Shown piece after piece: positions 8,844-18,679 of a stretch of 64,000 bases of DNA. The translations under genes and the position numbers were made by a program. The stretch's first letter is position 1; each line of letters opens with the position of its first letter. The notes under the pieces are model-generated. The model was not told the DNA's origin and did no database searches. It saw nothing but the letters and a program-made list of their open reading frames with translations. Source of the stretch: CAYFPO01 sp964345035 (GTDB taxonomy: Bacteria; Fidelibacterota; Marinisomatia; SCGC-AAA003-L08; GCA-002704045); contig CAYFPO010000006.1 of the NCBI GenBank assembly GCA_964345035.1, forward strand, positions 12,613 to 76,612, read 5' to 3'.

Positions 8844-10444
8844 TCAGAAATATTCTGATTTATCCCATTTTTACATTTAGTGTCCTCATAAGTCAAAATT
8901 TTAATTATCAGGAAGGTGATTGGTTTATACTGCAACAGCCGGGTGCAATAAATACTATAGCGGAGACACCGTATCTGATTTTAATTGGCACAGAAAATGG
9001 AATTTATACACAGGACAAATATACTGAAGAAATCATTTATGATCATGGTAGCTCATCAGATTTACCGTCTAAAAATATACGATTTCTGTTATATGATTCC
9101 AACACGGATCATTATTGGGCGGTGCATCGTGAGGGAATTAGCTTTAAATCTTCAATATCCCGATATTGGAGGGATTTATTATACTTTACTGTGAACTTAA
9201 CTCATTATACAGATATTGATGAAATTGGATTTACAAATGAGGCAATATGGATTAAATCAGGTTACGATTATCTGGCATTGGATCCATTTAATGGGTCATT
9301 GATCAAACCGGAAATTTATCCAGAAGAACATCAAATATCGTGGGCTTCCTCCAGATATGGGGCAGGTGGAAATATAGACTTATACAATTATTCTTTCCCA
9401 ATGGGGTGGTCAGTTAACTATGACATAATTACTGATAAAAATAATAGTAAAATCACACCAACTGTATTATATGAAAATAAATTCGGTTCCACCTGGATTG
9501 GTACAGAATTTGGTATTATGTTTTATGGAAAAACTTCTTCCCTAAATCCATATTTTCTTGGATTACCTCAATCACATATTACAGAAATATTTTTAGATAA
9601 TCATCAAAACTGGTGGTTTGCTGACAGCAGATATAGACGATCAGAACTGTTTTCGTCACTCCCAAGCAGGTTTCTGGAGGATGGTATCCCATTTCTGACT
9701 CGTTGGGATGAGGTTGAAAATAACTGGTATTATTATTATTCAAATGAATCTGTCAGTATTTCCAACACAGATATTAACTGTATTGAACGAGTTGAAGATA
9801 CTGTGTATTTTGGAACTATGAATGGATTATTGATTCTTAATTTAATTGACAGATCCTGGGATCATTTATATAGAGGGCTTTCAGATAAAGCAATCTGGGA
9901 TTTAGCAGTATTCGATAATTCAGTGTACGTAGCTACTGCCAAGGGAATTAATGAAATTTCTACAATCCAACCATCAATAATTCCGGATACAGAGAATTGG
10001 TTTAAGGATGTGCAGGGTGAGGAAATTTATCAGTTGGAGGTTTTAGATTCAAATTTATACATTGCTTCAGAATCAGGATTCCAAACCGTCAACCTAACTT
10101 CGGGAAGGTGGGATTTGCTGTCAGAGAAATATATAAGAAAATTTCATTTAAATGACGGAGCGACCTTAGCATGGGATGGTCAAATTTGGAAAATTTTAAT
10201 TGATAAAGAAGACAGACGGGTTTATCCTCGTGGTTATGATTTTACTTTTTCAGGTGATTTTGTATGGGTTCTTGAGAAAAAACAAGCAGTATTATACAAT
10301 TCACAAACAGATGAAAAATGGATTTACAACAGGAATGATGGAATCCCCGGGAAGAATATTTATACAATAGATTGTGATGAGAATTGGGTTTGGTTTGGGA
10401 CTGATGCAGGAGCAGCATATTTTCGATGGAGTAACTATCACTAA
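8840..10444 (+). CDS. Secreted beta-propeller protein (two-component-regulator-propeller type)
   Basis: A 534-aa protein with an N-terminal signal peptide (ends about VLISQ) and repeated propeller blades of the kind found in sensor kinases of FCB bacteria: 'TxYLILIGTENGIY', 'STWIGTEFGIMFY', 'DTVYFGTMNGLLIL', 'SVYVATAKGINEIS', 'WVWFGTDAGAAYF'. There is no transmembrane segment, kinase or DNA-binding domain after the blades, so this is a free or periplasmic propeller rather than a sensor kinase. It overlaps gpmI by 4 bp and abuts the GWxTD lipoprotein gene; a ligand-binding or surface role is inferred. Confidence 0.65.
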   Translation: MIRNILIYPIFTFSVLISQNFNYQEGDWFILQQPGAINTIAETPYLILIGTENGIYTQDKYTEEIIYDHGSSSDLPSKNIRFLLYDSNTDHYWAVHREGISFKSSISRYWRDLLYFTVNLTHYTDIDEIGFTNEAIWIKSGYDYLALDPFNGSLIKPEIYPEEHQISWASSRYGAGGNIDLYNYSFPMGWSVNYDIITDKNNSKITPTVLYENKFGSTWIGTEFGIMFYGKTSSLNPYFLGLPQSHITEIFLDNHQNWWFADSRYRRSELFSSLPSRFLEDGIPFLTRWDEVENNWYYYYSNESVSISNTDINCIERVEDTVYFGTMNGLLILNLIDRSWDHLYRGLSDKAIWDLAVFDNSVYVATAKGINEISTIQPSIIPDTENWFKDVQGEEIYQLEVLDSNLYIASESGFQTVNLTSGRWDLLSEKYIRKFHLNDGATLAWDGQIWKILIDKEDRRVYPRGYDFTFSGDFVWVLEKKQAVLYNSQTDEKWIYNRNDGIPGKNIYTIDCDENWVWFGTDAGAAYFRWSNYH

Positions 10445-10445
10445 C

Positions 10446-11633
10446 ATGAAAAATAATTATTTTGTGATACTCATTATAATTCTTGGTTGTGCATATAAAC
10501 CGGGGAAAATGAATCAAACAAGATTTTTCACACCTGAGTTGTCAACATATACTTTTTTATCAGATGATCCGGATAAATTATTTTTAGATATTTATATTCT
10601 AATACCGAATAGGAATTTAGTTTTTATTAAACATCCAACAAATTTTGTTTCATCACTTGGTATATCAATTATTATTAAAGATAAAATAGATAATCAACAA
10701 ATTGAACATTTTTCGTGGACTCATGAACCTGTTGAAAAATATTATGAGGATACTCGATCGGATTCGAAGCGATCTGTGATTTATCATAGATTCGAATTAC
10801 ATCCCGGTGATTATAGGATATTTGCAAATGTGCGGGATAAGGACAGTAATAGAAACTGGACATTAGAGGAAACTGCAACTCTCAACAAATTTTCAGGGTT
10901 CAGTGAAATAATAACTTCAATTTGGGATGTTGACTCTTATGTATATACGGGGGGTAATATATCGGGTGAAGCAGACAGTATATTTTGCAGTTTTCAGCTT
11001 AATATACCGGAAATTCAGGATTCAATGAATATTCAGGTGATACATCAGGAAACTGAGAATTTAGTGGTTGAACAATCATTAGAATTACACAAAAATAATT
11101 CCGAATTTATGTACAAGGTAGCTGTCCCTGTGGATGTTACATGGGGGATTGATCCTATATTAAAATTTCAAATATCAGACTTCACAAAAGAGTTGGAATT
11201 AGATTATAAACATCATTCTGTAGAATCATACTGGGAAAATCCCAGCCTTGCATTGGAGATAATGGCATTTTATTTACCTGTCACCAATTATAAGGAATTG
11301 AAAAAAAAATCAGATCACGAGAAACTTTTATACATCGCACAGTTCTGGAAGGAGCGGGATCCCGATCCAAAAACTAAAGAGAATGAATTAATGATTGAAT
11401 TCCATACACGTGTAATGTATTCTATTGAGCATTTTAGCAATTTGGGTCCCGGTTGGAGATCTGACAGGGGAAGGATTTATATAGATAACGGATCACCCAG
11501 TTTTACAGAATTATCACAACCCAATGAAAAGGGATATACCTATTTAGTCTGGTATTATCCATCGGGGAAACAATATGTATTTATTGACGAAAACGGTTTT
11601 GGAGATTTCCGCCTAATAAGGGAGGTTAATTAA
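10446..11633 (+). CDS. GWxTD-domain lipoprotein
   Basis: A 395-aa lipoprotein. I start it at ATG 10446, one base after the upstream stop, because this gives an immediate lipoprotein signal peptide with lipobox IILGC (Cys15); an earlier in-frame ATG at 10374 would add 24 non-signal residues. The C-terminal third carries the GWxTD signature in the variant form GWRSDRGRIYIDNGSP (about residues 336-351), followed by the typical 'TYLVWYYPSGKQYVFID..GFGDFRL' strands. This domain family is widespread in FCB and other Gram-negatives; its biochemical function is not established to my knowledge. It overlaps the downstream nuclease gene by 1 bp (TAATG) with a GGGAGG-like ribosome site upstream. Confidence 0.8.
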   Translation: MKNNYFVILIIILGCAYKPGKMNQTRFFTPELSTYTFLSDDPDKLFLDIYILIPNRNLVFIKHPTNFVSSLGISIIIKDKIDNQQIEHFSWTHEPVEKYYEDTRSDSKRSVIYHRFELHPGDYRIFANVRDKDSNRNWTLEETATLNKFSGFSEIITSIWDVDSYVYTGGNISGEADSIFCSFQLNIPEIQDSMNIQVIHQETENLVVEQSLELHKNNSEFMYKVAVPVDVTWGIDPILKFQISDFTKELELDYKHHSVESYWENPSLALEIMAFYLPVTNYKELKKKSDHEKLLYIAQFWKERDPDPKTKENELMIEFHTRVMYSIEHFSNLGPGWRSDRGRIYIDNGSPSFTELSQPNEKGYTYLVWYYPSGKQYVFIDENGFGDFRLIREVN

Positions 11634-12439
11634 TGGCTGAAAAAAAAAGTATTACATTTTCTTATTCACAATTTTCCGCATTTAACAGCTGTCGGGAAAA
11701 ATATAAAATTATTTACATTGATGGAATAAGAAAACCCCATGTAAGTATTGAAGCATTCATGGGAATTTGTGTTCACAAGGTTTTGGAATGGATTTATCTA
11801 CCGGAAAACCAGGATAAACCATATTTTACATTTGACGAGCTGTGCAGGGTGTATGATGAAGTATGGGTGGATAGTTGGCACGATGATATTTACATTGCTT
11901 CACTGGGTGAAACCAAGGACCTGTATTATTCGATAGGTAAACGATGCTTGTCTAATTACTATAGTGAGTTTGGACCCCATTTTGTTGAATCTGTAAAAAA
12001 TACCGAATTGGAATTGGTATATACTACAGATGAAAATTTTAAAGTAAAGGGAGTCATTGACAGGCTGGATGAAATAAAACCTGGGAAGTTTGAGATTCAT
12101 GATTATAAAACTGGAAAACGGATGAAAACCGCCCGTGCAGCAAAAAAAGATCTCCAGCTGGGTATTTATCAATTAGCAGTTGAACAGAACTATGCGGAAG
12201 TTGAGGATGTTAGGGTAAACTGGCATTTTGTCCGGCATGGAAAATTAGTATCAGCAAGTAACGTTGAAAAGGACTTGAATAAATTACGATCCAGAATTGA
12301 TCAGGAAATCAAAGAGATTAACAACGCAAGAGAGGAAAATAATTTTTATCCCACCGAAACACTGTTGTGTCATTGGTGTTATCTATGGGAAGAATGCTCT
12401 GCTAAAACTGGCAGCAATCCTGCACGTAAAGCGAAGTGA
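11633..12439 (+). CDS. PD-(D/E)XK family nuclease with predicted 4Fe-4S cluster (RecB/Cas4/AddB-like)
   Basis: A 268-aa stand-alone nuclease domain. The catalytic core is visible as VIDRLDE (Asp143) and HDYKTGK (Asp157-x-Lys159), then the QLGIYQLAV helix with the motif IV Gln/Tyr. A cysteine at residue 20 (FNSC) pairs with a C-terminal Cys246-x2-Cys249-x5-Cys255 cluster, the same one-plus-three arrangement that holds the Fe-S cluster in AddB, Cas4 and related nucleases. No helicase domain is present, and no CRISPR array or cas gene is in the window, so DNA repair or processing is more likely than adaptation. Start at ATG 11633 overlaps the previous stop by 1 bp. Confidence 0.88.
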   Translation: MAEKKSITFSYSQFSAFNSCREKYKIIYIDGIRKPHVSIEAFMGICVHKVLEWIYLPENQDKPYFTFDELCRVYDEVWVDSWHDDIYIASLGETKDLYYSIGKRCLSNYYSEFGPHFVESVKNTELELVYTTDENFKVKGVIDRLDEIKPGKFEIHDYKTGKRMKTARAAKKDLQLGIYQLAVEQNYAEVEDVRVNWHFVRHGKLVSASNVEKDLNKLRSRIDQEIKEINNAREENNFYPTETLLCHWCYLWEECSAKTGSNPARKAK

Positions 12440-12478
12440 TAGATTGTAACCAAATAAAACAAAATTCAATTTACTTGG

Positions 12479-12492
12479 GTTGTAATTACAAC
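12479..12492 (+). promoter_or_regulatory. Perfect 14-bp palindrome upstream of the ABC ATPase gene (candidate operator)
   Basis: GTTGTAATTACAAC is a perfect palindrome 60 bp upstream of the ATG at 12552, in a 112-bp intergenic gap. It is a plausible site for a dimeric regulator. A second, near-perfect palindrome lies at 12514-12529. Confidence 0.35.
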
Positions 12493-12513
12493 TATAATCC
12501 ATCTAAATTTTTA

Positions 12514-12529
12514 ACCTTAAATTTTAGGT
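12514..12529 (+). promoter_or_regulatory. 16-bp near-palindrome upstream of the ABC ATPase gene
   Basis: ACCTTAAATTTTAGGT pairs with itself at 7 of 8 positions and lies 22 bp before the ATG at 12552. AT-richness makes chance palindromes common, so this is weaker than the site at 12479. Confidence 0.25.
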
Positions 12530-12551
12530 AAATTCCAAATATATCATTTAT

Positions 12552-13547
12552 ATGGCAGAAAATAAAATCCAACCGTTAGTTGAAGTAAAAAATCTGAAAA
12601 AATACTTTCCTATTCGGACTGGTTTTTTTTCACGGATAACCGGACATGTAAAAGCAGTCGATGATGTCAGTTTTAATCTGTATCCCGGAGAAACTCTGGG
12701 ATTGGTGGGTGAGTCAGGATGCGGTAAAACCACTACAGGGCGGGTAATTCTCAGATTACTTGAAACAACATCAGGCAGTATAACATTTGAAGGTAAAGAA
12801 TTGACTAAACTTTCTCAAAAGGAAATTCGTCCGCTTCGGAAAAATATGCAGATTATTTTTCAGGATCCCTACAGTTCATTAAATCCCAGAATGACCGTGG
12901 GAAGTGTGCTTTCTGAAGCACTGAAAATTCATGATATCGTTCCAAAAGGGGAAATCCAAAAGGAAGTTCACAGATTATTGGATGTTGTTGGACTCCCCAA
13001 AGCCCATGCAGCACGGTATCCTCATGAATTTTCAGGGGGACAACGTCAGCGGATCGGGATCGCAAGAGCATTATCTGTAAAACCAAAATTAATTATTTGT
13101 GATGAAGCAGTCTCTGCATTAGACGTTTCCATCCAGGCACAGATTATCAATCTGTTAAAGGATTTACAGAACGAATACAAATTAACCTATTTATTTATTG
13201 CCCACGATTTGTCAGTTGTTGAATATATTTCAGACAGAGTTGCAGTAATGTATCTGGGAAAAATTGTGGAAATTTCTGACGCAGGGAAATTATATCAAGA
13301 AACAATTCACCCATACTCAAAAGCATTGTTATCGGCAGTGCCTGTTCCGGACCCAAAGAACAAATCGCAACGAATAATTTTAAGTGGGGACGTTCCCAGT
13401 CCAGCAAACCCACCATCCGGCTGTACCTTTCACCCACGCTGTCCATTAGCCAATCAAAATGGAATAACTAAAGAAGATTGTCTCTCAACAAAACCAATTT
13501 TAGATGAGAAAATTCGGGGACATTTTGCAGCATGCCATCAGGTATGA
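12552..13547 (+). CDS. Oligopeptide/dipeptide ABC transporter ATP-binding protein (OppF/DppF type)
   Basis: Energises uptake of peptides or related solutes (or nickel in some family members). At 331 aa it has Walker [14 protein letters not shown]-loop [11 protein letters not shown], signature [14 protein letters not shown], Walker [13 protein letters not shown] and H-loop FIAHDLS. The C-terminal oligo_HPY region reads [15 protein letters not shown], diagnostic of the OppD/OppF class. No permease, solute-binding protein or OppD partner is adjacent, so its transporter partners must be elsewhere. It follows a 112-bp gap with two palindromes and overlaps mtaB. Confidence 0.9.
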   Translation: MAENKIQPLVEVKNLKKYFPIRTGFFSRITGHVKAVDDVSFNLYPGETLGLVGESGCGKTTTGRVILRLLETTSGSITFEGKELTKLSQKEIRPLRKNMQIIFQDPYSSLNPRMTVGSVLSEALKIHDIVPKGEIQKEVHRLLDVVGLPKAHAARYPHEFSGGQRQRIGIARALSVKPKLIICDEAVSALDVSIQAQIINLLKDLQNEYKLTYLFIAHDLSVVEYISDRVAVMYLGKIVEISDAGKLYQETIHPYSKALLSAVPVPDPKNKSQRIILSGDVPSPANPPSGCTFHPRCPLANQNGITKEDCLSTKPILDEKIRGHFAACHQV

Positions 13548-14833
13548 CTCCAACGGTAGCGTTTCACACATTAGGTTGTAAATTAAATTATTCAGAGTCT
13601 TCTACTATTGCCCGCAGATTTATCGAAAAGGGATATAGGCGTGTCAAAGTTAATCGATCCGCTGATGTTTATGTGATCAATACCTGCTCAGTTACTGAAA
13701 ATGCTAATCGTGATTGCAGGAAATTCGTAAGGAAAATACTCAAACAAACACCCAATGCATTTGTGATCGTAACCGGATGTTATGCACAGTTGAAACCGGA
13801 TGAAGTCGCAGATATACCAGGTGTAAATGCAGTAATCGGGACGGAAGATAAACCAAAAATTTTGGAAAATATTTCCAATTTTAATATAAAAAGTGATGTG
13901 CTTGTCTGCCATTCGGAAATCTCAGATAGTATTGAATTTTCGCCATCTTTTTCGATAAACGACCGTACCCGTTCTTTTTTAAAAGTTCAAGATGGATGTG
14001 ATTACAACTGTACATTTTGTACCATTCCCAATGCACGTGGTTTAAGCAGAAATCAATCCATTATAAAAAATTTACAATCTATCCAGAAAATCGAAGAATA
14101 TGGCGTAAAAGAAATTGTATTAACTGGGGTGAATATAGGTGATTTCGGCAAAAGTACGGGGGAATCATTTCTCAACCTGATTCGCGAATTAGATTCAAAT
14201 AGTACCATTCCACGGCTGCGTATTTCTTCCATTGAACCAAATCTGTTAACGGATGAAATTATCCAGTTTGTTGCGGATTCTGAAAAGTATCTTCCCCATT
14301 TTCACATACCCCTTCAATCAGGATCTGATAAAATTCTACGAAAAATGAGAAGGAGATACAGGAAAAGTGAATATGCAGGTAGAATTAATACAGTAAAATC
14401 TACTATTCCCGATTGTGCCGTAGGAGTAGATGTAATAGTGGGATTCCCGGATGAAACTGAAAATGATTTTATGGAAACATTCGAATTTTTATCAGAATTG
14501 GATATTTCATATCTTCATGTATTTACCTATTCAGAAAGAGATAATACACCCGCAGCAGTAATGAATCACACTGTCCATCGGGAAATCAGGATGGAGAGAA
14601 GTAAAATTCTCAGAAAATTGTCAAAAGAAAAGTTAAGTGCTTTCATAAAAGGTCAGTCAGGGCAGGTAAGAAATGTATTAATTGAAAGTAAAAATAATGG
14701 ATTTTTATCTGGACTTACGGACAATTATATACGTATACAAACTGTAGGGAATGAGTCGTTTTTAAACACGATTCAAAAAGTAAAAATTACACAAAATCTG
14801 GGTAGTTCTGCACTAGGGCAGATAATGAACTGA
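13544..14833 (+). CDS. mtaB: tRNA t6A37 methylthiotransferase MtaB
   Basis: Radical-SAM enzyme that adds a methylthio group to N6-threonylcarbamoyladenosine-37 of ANN-reading tRNAs. Order of domains: UPF0004 domain ([26 protein letters not shown] cysteines), radical-SAM core with Cys152-x3-Cys156-x2-Cys159 (CDYNCTFC), then a C-terminal TRAM-like segment ([24 protein letters not shown]). 'LGCKLN' and 'LTGVNIG' favour MtaB over MiaB or RimO. I chose ATG 13544, which forms an ATGA overlap with the preceding stop; ATG 13532, in frame, is possible and adds four residues. Confidence 0.92.
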   Translation: MTPTVAFHTLGCKLNYSESSTIARRFIEKGYRRVKVNRSADVYVINTCSVTENANRDCRKFVRKILKQTPNAFVIVTGCYAQLKPDEVADIPGVNAVIGTEDKPKILENISNFNIKSDVLVCHSEISDSIEFSPSFSINDRTRSFLKVQDGCDYNCTFCTIPNARGLSRNQSIIKNLQSIQKIEEYGVKEIVLTGVNIGDFGKSTGESFLNLIRELDSNSTIPRLRISSIEPNLLTDEIIQFVADSEKYLPHFHIPLQSGSDKILRKMRRRYRKSEYAGRINTVKSTIPDCAVGVDVIVGFPDETENDFMETFEFLSELDISYLHVFTYSERDNTPAAVMNHTVHREIRMERSKILRKLSKEKLSAFIKGQSGQVRNVLIESKNNGFLSGLTDNYIRIQTVGNESFLNTIQKVKITQNLGSSALGQIMN

Positions 14834-15492
14834 TGGAGTATCCATTCGTAGGTGTTGCTGGTAATATTGGCGTTGGTAAAACTACTTTTACAGAAAAAAT
14901 AGCACAACTTTTCGGTTGGTCACCTTTTTATGAATCCGTCATTGATAATCCTTATCTGGATGATTTTTATAGTGATATGAATCGGTGGAGTTTTAATCTT
15001 CAAATTTATTTTTTACATCACAGATTTCGTTCACATCAGGAAATGTCAATTCTGAAATCCGGGGTTATTCAAGATAGAACCATTTATGAAGATGTAGAAA
15101 TATTTGCGAGGAATCTCTACGAGTTACATTATATGCAGCGACGAGACTGGGACAATTATAAAAATTTATTCAAAGTGATGACCCAATTTCTCAAACAACC
15201 TGATTTAATTATTTATTTAAGAGCAACTACTGATACTTTGCTAAACCGAATTAGGGGTAGAAGCCGGGATTTTGAAAAGGATATTAGTGCCGAATATTTG
15301 TATAAATTAAATTTATCTTATGAAGAGTGGATTAATTCACTTAATGAAGATAATGTTTTGGTAATTGAAACAGATAAATTCAATATTCATAAAGATTCAG
15401 AGACATTAAATCTGATCTTAAACCAAATTGTAAATAAAATGAGTGAATTACATTTCGAGTTAGATATACCTGAAGTTGAACATCCGGTTTAA
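14833..15492 (+). CDS. Deoxynucleoside kinase (dNK/dGK family)
   Basis: Phosphorylates deoxynucleosides for dNTP salvage. The 219-aa sequence has the P-loop GNIGVGKTT (residues 10-18), the substrate-binding ESVIDNPYLDDFY, the DRTIYEDVEIF motif (81-90, catalytic Asp-Arg region), LIIYLRA (Walker-B-like) and the LID arginines RIRGRSRDFE. This is the family of Bacillus Dgk/Dck and mitochondrial dGK; the preferred base cannot be read from sequence. It sits between mtaB and purN with 1-bp overlaps on both sides, giving a purine/nucleotide-supply cluster. Confidence 0.9.
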   Translation: MEYPFVGVAGNIGVGKTTFTEKIAQLFGWSPFYESVIDNPYLDDFYSDMNRWSFNLQIYFLHHRFRSHQEMSILKSGVIQDRTIYEDVEIFARNLYELHYMQRRDWDNYKNLFKVMTQFLKQPDLIIYLRATTDTLLNRIRGRSRDFEKDISAEYLYKLNLSYEEWINSLNEDNVLVIETDKFNIHKDSETLNLILNQIVNKMSELHFELDIPEVEHPV

Positions 15493-16115
15493 TGACAAAT
15501 ATTTGCGTTTTTGCATCTGGAACTGGTTCAAATTTTAAATCCATCCATTCATCAACAATTATGCAGGATCATCCTGGTAAAATTGTGTTACTCGTATCGA
15601 ATAATCCAAATTGTGGAGCAGTAAAATATGCATCACAAAATGATATTCAAACGGAAATTTTCAATACATTTCGGTACCCGGACATCACGGAATATTCTGA
15701 CAATTTACTTCAAGTATTGAATAGAATGGAAATTGAATTGATACTTCTGGCTGGATATATAAAAAAAATTCCTGATAAAATTGTGGATACATTTAATAAC
15801 AAAATTTTAAATATACATCCCGCATTGCTGCCAAAGTTTGGCGGGAGAGGCTTTTTTGGAATGAAAGTACATGAAGCAGTTATACAATCAGGAGAAATAT
15901 GGTCTGGAGTCACAATACATTTTGTAAATAAAGAATATGATTGTGGTCCAATTCTTGTACAAAAATCAGTTTCTGTACATAAAGAAGATACTGCAGAAAC
16001 GCTTTCAAATCGGGTATTGGAAGTAGAACACAAAATTTATCCTGAAGCAGTGAAAGCATTTTGTGAAAACAGAATAAAATGGATAAATAATAAACCTGAA
16101 ATTTTGGAAAATTAA
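15492..16115 (+). CDS. purN: Phosphoribosylglycinamide formyltransferase (GART)
   Basis: Transfers the formyl group of 10-formyl-THF to GAR, the third step of purine synthesis. The 207-aa sequence shows the N-terminal substrate loop FASGTGSNFKSI, LLAGYIKKIP, the catalytic ILNIHPALLPKFGGRGF (Asn and His of the N-H-D triad) and the Asp in EYDCGPIL. Its start ATG overlaps the preceding stop by 1 bp and purH follows with zero gap, so purN-purH is a single translational unit. Confidence 0.96.
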   Translation: MTNICVFASGTGSNFKSIHSSTIMQDHPGKIVLLVSNNPNCGAVKYASQNDIQTEIFNTFRYPDITEYSDNLLQVLNRMEIELILLAGYIKKIPDKIVDTFNNKILNIHPALLPKFGGRGFFGMKVHEAVIQSGEIWSGVTIHFVNKEYDCGPILVQKSVSVHKEDTAETLSNRVLEVEHKIYPEAVKAFCENRIKWINNKPEILEN

Positions 16116-17645
16116 ATGATTAAAAAAGCATTATTAAGTGTCTGGGATAAAGAGGGTATTGTCAAACTTGGTGAATTCCTAAATGAACAAGGTGTGGAAT
16201 TGATTTCGACCGGCGGGACCCAGCAAGCGTTGGAAAGTGCTGGACTCAACGTAACACCCGTAGAAGAAATTACTGAAGTTGGATCTATAATGAATGGCAG
16301 AGTGAAAACACTGCATCCAAAATTATTTGGGGGTATTCTTATTGACAAAACAAATAAAATTCACAAAGGAGATTTGGAAACAATTGGTGGCAGTCCAATT
16401 GATGTAGTGGTTGTCAATTTTTATCCTTTCCAACAGGAAGCAGTGAATAAGAAGTTATCAATTGGAGAAGCGATCGATTTTATTGATATAGGTGGACCTT
16501 CTATGATCAGGGCAGCAGCAAAAAATCATAAAAATGTGGTACCAATCTGTCATCCGGATCAGTATGATGATTTTATCCAGGTATTTACTTTTAATAATGG
16601 AGAGATCCCAATAAAAAAACGGATCGAATATGCACAAATTGTATTTGAGATGACATCACAGTATGAACAGGTAATTTCAGGATACTTTTCTAATAATTCT
16701 GAAAAAATTCCTGCAAGATTGAATTTAAACCTTTCTCTGAAGGAAAAATTACGATATGGTGAAAACCCTCACCAATCTGCAGGGTATTATCAAAATAATA
16801 TTGACAATTTACCCTGGGTTCAACATCAGGGGAAAATGTTATCATTTAATAACTATGCCGATATAGAATCTGCAGTGAGCATAGTTAATGAATTCACGGA
16901 ACCTGCTTGCTGCATCATTAAGCATGCAAATCCTTGTGGATTTGGTGTTTCAGATTCTCCATTGTCTGCATATAGAAAAGCAGTGGCAACAGACCCTGTA
17001 AGTTATTTCGGCGGAATAGTTGGATTTAATAGAGAGATAGATGATTGTACTGCAGTCGAATTAAATAAATCATTTCTTGAGTGCATTATTGCACCTTCCT
17101 TTGCGGATAGTGTTAAGGATATTTTTTCCAGTAAAAAAAATCTAAGAATATTAACAATGGATGATAAATCTGATGAAGGATTATATTCATTAAAATCAGT
17201 GGCAGGAGGTTATTTGTTGCAGGAAAAAGACAGATTACAAGGAGAATTAGAAAACTTAGAAATAGTTACCAAACGGCACCCTGAAGTAAATGAAGTAAGG
17301 GCATTTAATTTAGGGTGGAAGTTAGTCAGCCATGTAAAATCAAACGGAATTGTATTCGCAACATCAGATCGGTTGGTTGGAGTGGGTGCAGGGCAAATGT
17401 CCCGTGTTGATTCTGTTAAATTAGCTGTTCAAAAAGCAGGTGAAAGTGGGTTATCTTTAGAGGGTTCGATAATGGCTTCAGATGCATTTTTCCCATTTCC
17501 AGATGGAATTGAAATTGCTGCTGAAGTCGGAATTACTGCTGTTATTCAACCAGGAGGATCTGTAAAAGACAAGGATGTCATTGAAACAGCTGACAAACTG
17601 AATTTGTGTATGGCTTTTACTGGAACCCGCCACTTTTATCATTAA
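16116..17645 (+). CDS. purH: Bifunctional AICAR transformylase / IMP cyclohydrolase
   Basis: Catalyses the last two steps of purine synthesis. The 509-aa sequence has the N-terminal MGS-like cyclohydrolase domain (ALLSVWDKEGI, LISTGGT, GRVKTLHPKLFGGIL, VVVNFYPF, IDIGGPSMIRAAAKN) and the C-terminal transformylase domain (LRYGENPHQSA, CCIIKHANPCGFGV, VGAGQMSRVDS, MASDAFFPFPDG, ending TGTRHFYH). All signatures are intact and the length is standard. It directly abuts purN and ends 9 bp before mreB. Confidence 0.98.
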   Translation: MIKKALLSVWDKEGIVKLGEFLNEQGVELISTGGTQQALESAGLNVTPVEEITEVGSIMNGRVKTLHPKLFGGILIDKTNKIHKGDLETIGGSPIDVVVVNFYPFQQEAVNKKLSIGEAIDFIDIGGPSMIRAAAKNHKNVVPICHPDQYDDFIQVFTFNNGEIPIKKRIEYAQIVFEMTSQYEQVISGYFSNNSEKIPARLNLNLSLKEKLRYGENPHQSAGYYQNNIDNLPWVQHQGKMLSFNNYADIESAVSIVNEFTEPACCIIKHANPCGFGVSDSPLSAYRKAVATDPVSYFGGIVGFNREIDDCTAVELNKSFLECIIAPSFADSVKDIFSSKKNLRILTMDDKSDEGLYSLKSVAGGYLLQEKDRLQGELENLEIVTKRHPEVNEVRAFNLGWKLVSHVKSNGIVFATSDRLVGVGAGQMSRVDSVKLAVQKAGESGLSLEGSIMASDAFFPFPDGIEIAAEVGITAVIQPGGSVKDKDVIETADKLNLCMAFTGTRHFYH

Positions 17646-17654
17646 TGAGGTATT

Positions 17655-18677
17655 ATGTTTAATAAATTTAATTTCCTTTCAAATTTAATAACCGGGGATA
17701 TTGCAATAGATTTGGGAACTGCCAATACGCTTATTTGGGCAAAAGGTCAGGGGGTATTAGTAAATGAACCATCGATCGTTGCAATGGATGTAGTAAATAA
17801 TAAAGTCATAGCAGTAGGGCATGAAGCCAATCGAATGGTTGGGAAAACCCCCAGCAGCATCAAAACAATCCGTCCATTGAAAGATGGTGTAATTGCTGAC
17901 TTTAAAATGGCAGATGGAATGATTCAGGGTTTTATACGAAAAATGAATCTTAGCAGGATTGCCCGTCCCAGAATGGTCATTTGCATTCCTTCAGGGGTTA
18001 CTGATGTAGAGCGGCGTGCAGTCCGTGATTCAGCAGAGCATGCAAATGCAAGTGAAGTGCACCTCATTCAAGAACCAATTGCTGCTGCAATTGGAATCGG
18101 AATTGATATTAGTGAACCGCGTGGGAATATGATTGTTGACATTGGTGGAGGAACCACTGAAATAGCAGTCATCTCACTCAATGATATTGTGGAGTTGGAA
18201 CCCATTAGGATTGCCGGAGATGAACAAAATTCTGCAGTAGTTGATTGGTTCAGAAACGAACATAAGCTTGAGGTTGGTGCACGAACAGCAGAATTAATTA
18301 AAATTACAGTAGGAGCAGCTATACGGTCCAAAGGTCAACCAATAGCTGTCAAAGGCAGGGATATGGTCTCCGGAATTCCCAAGACTATTGAAGTTCCTTC
18401 TGATGAAATCCGCATTGCAATAAAAGATACAATAACCCAAATTACCAATGCAATCACACGAGCACTGGAAAGAACTCCTCCGGAATTATCTTCTGATATA
18501 ATTGATTATGGAATTATATTAACAGGAGGGGGTGCATTGTTAAAAGGATTTGATCAACATATCCGAAATAAAACTGGACTTCCGGTTCATGTTGCAGAAG
18601 ACCCGCTCCTGTCAGTAGTGAAAGGAACGGGGATAGTATTGGATAATTTGAAAAAATATAAAGAAATTCTACTGTAA
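17655..18677 (+). CDS. mreB: Rod-shape-determining actin homologue MreB
   Basis: Bacterial actin that organises lateral cell-wall synthesis. The 340-aa sequence has the phosphate-1 loop IAIDLGTANTLIW, phosphate-2 MIVDIGGGTTEIAVISL, and the adenosine loop ILTGGGALLKGFD, plus IRPLKDGVIADF. A GAGGT ribosome site lies 5 nt before the ATG. It heads mreBCD-mrdA-rodA, the complete elongasome operon, so the organism is probably rod-shaped or curved. Confidence 0.98.
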   Translation: MFNKFNFLSNLITGDIAIDLGTANTLIWAKGQGVLVNEPSIVAMDVVNNKVIAVGHEANRMVGKTPSSIKTIRPLKDGVIADFKMADGMIQGFIRKMNLSRIARPRMVICIPSGVTDVERRAVRDSAEHANASEVHLIQEPIAAAIGIGIDISEPRGNMIVDIGGGTTEIAVISLNDIVELEPIRIAGDEQNSAVVDWFRNEHKLEVGARTAELIKITVGAAIRSKGQPIAVKGRDMVSGIPKTIEVPSDEIRIAIKDTITQITNAITRALERTPPELSSDIIDYGIILTGGGALLKGFDQHIRNKTGLPVHVAEDPLLSVVKGTGIVLDNLKKYKEILL

Positions 18678-18679
18678 AA

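Noticed and set aside
11633..12439. Cas4 and hence a CRISPR locus
   Set aside because: No direct-repeat array, cas1, cas2 or effector gene is present; only the nuclease fold and cysteines are shared.
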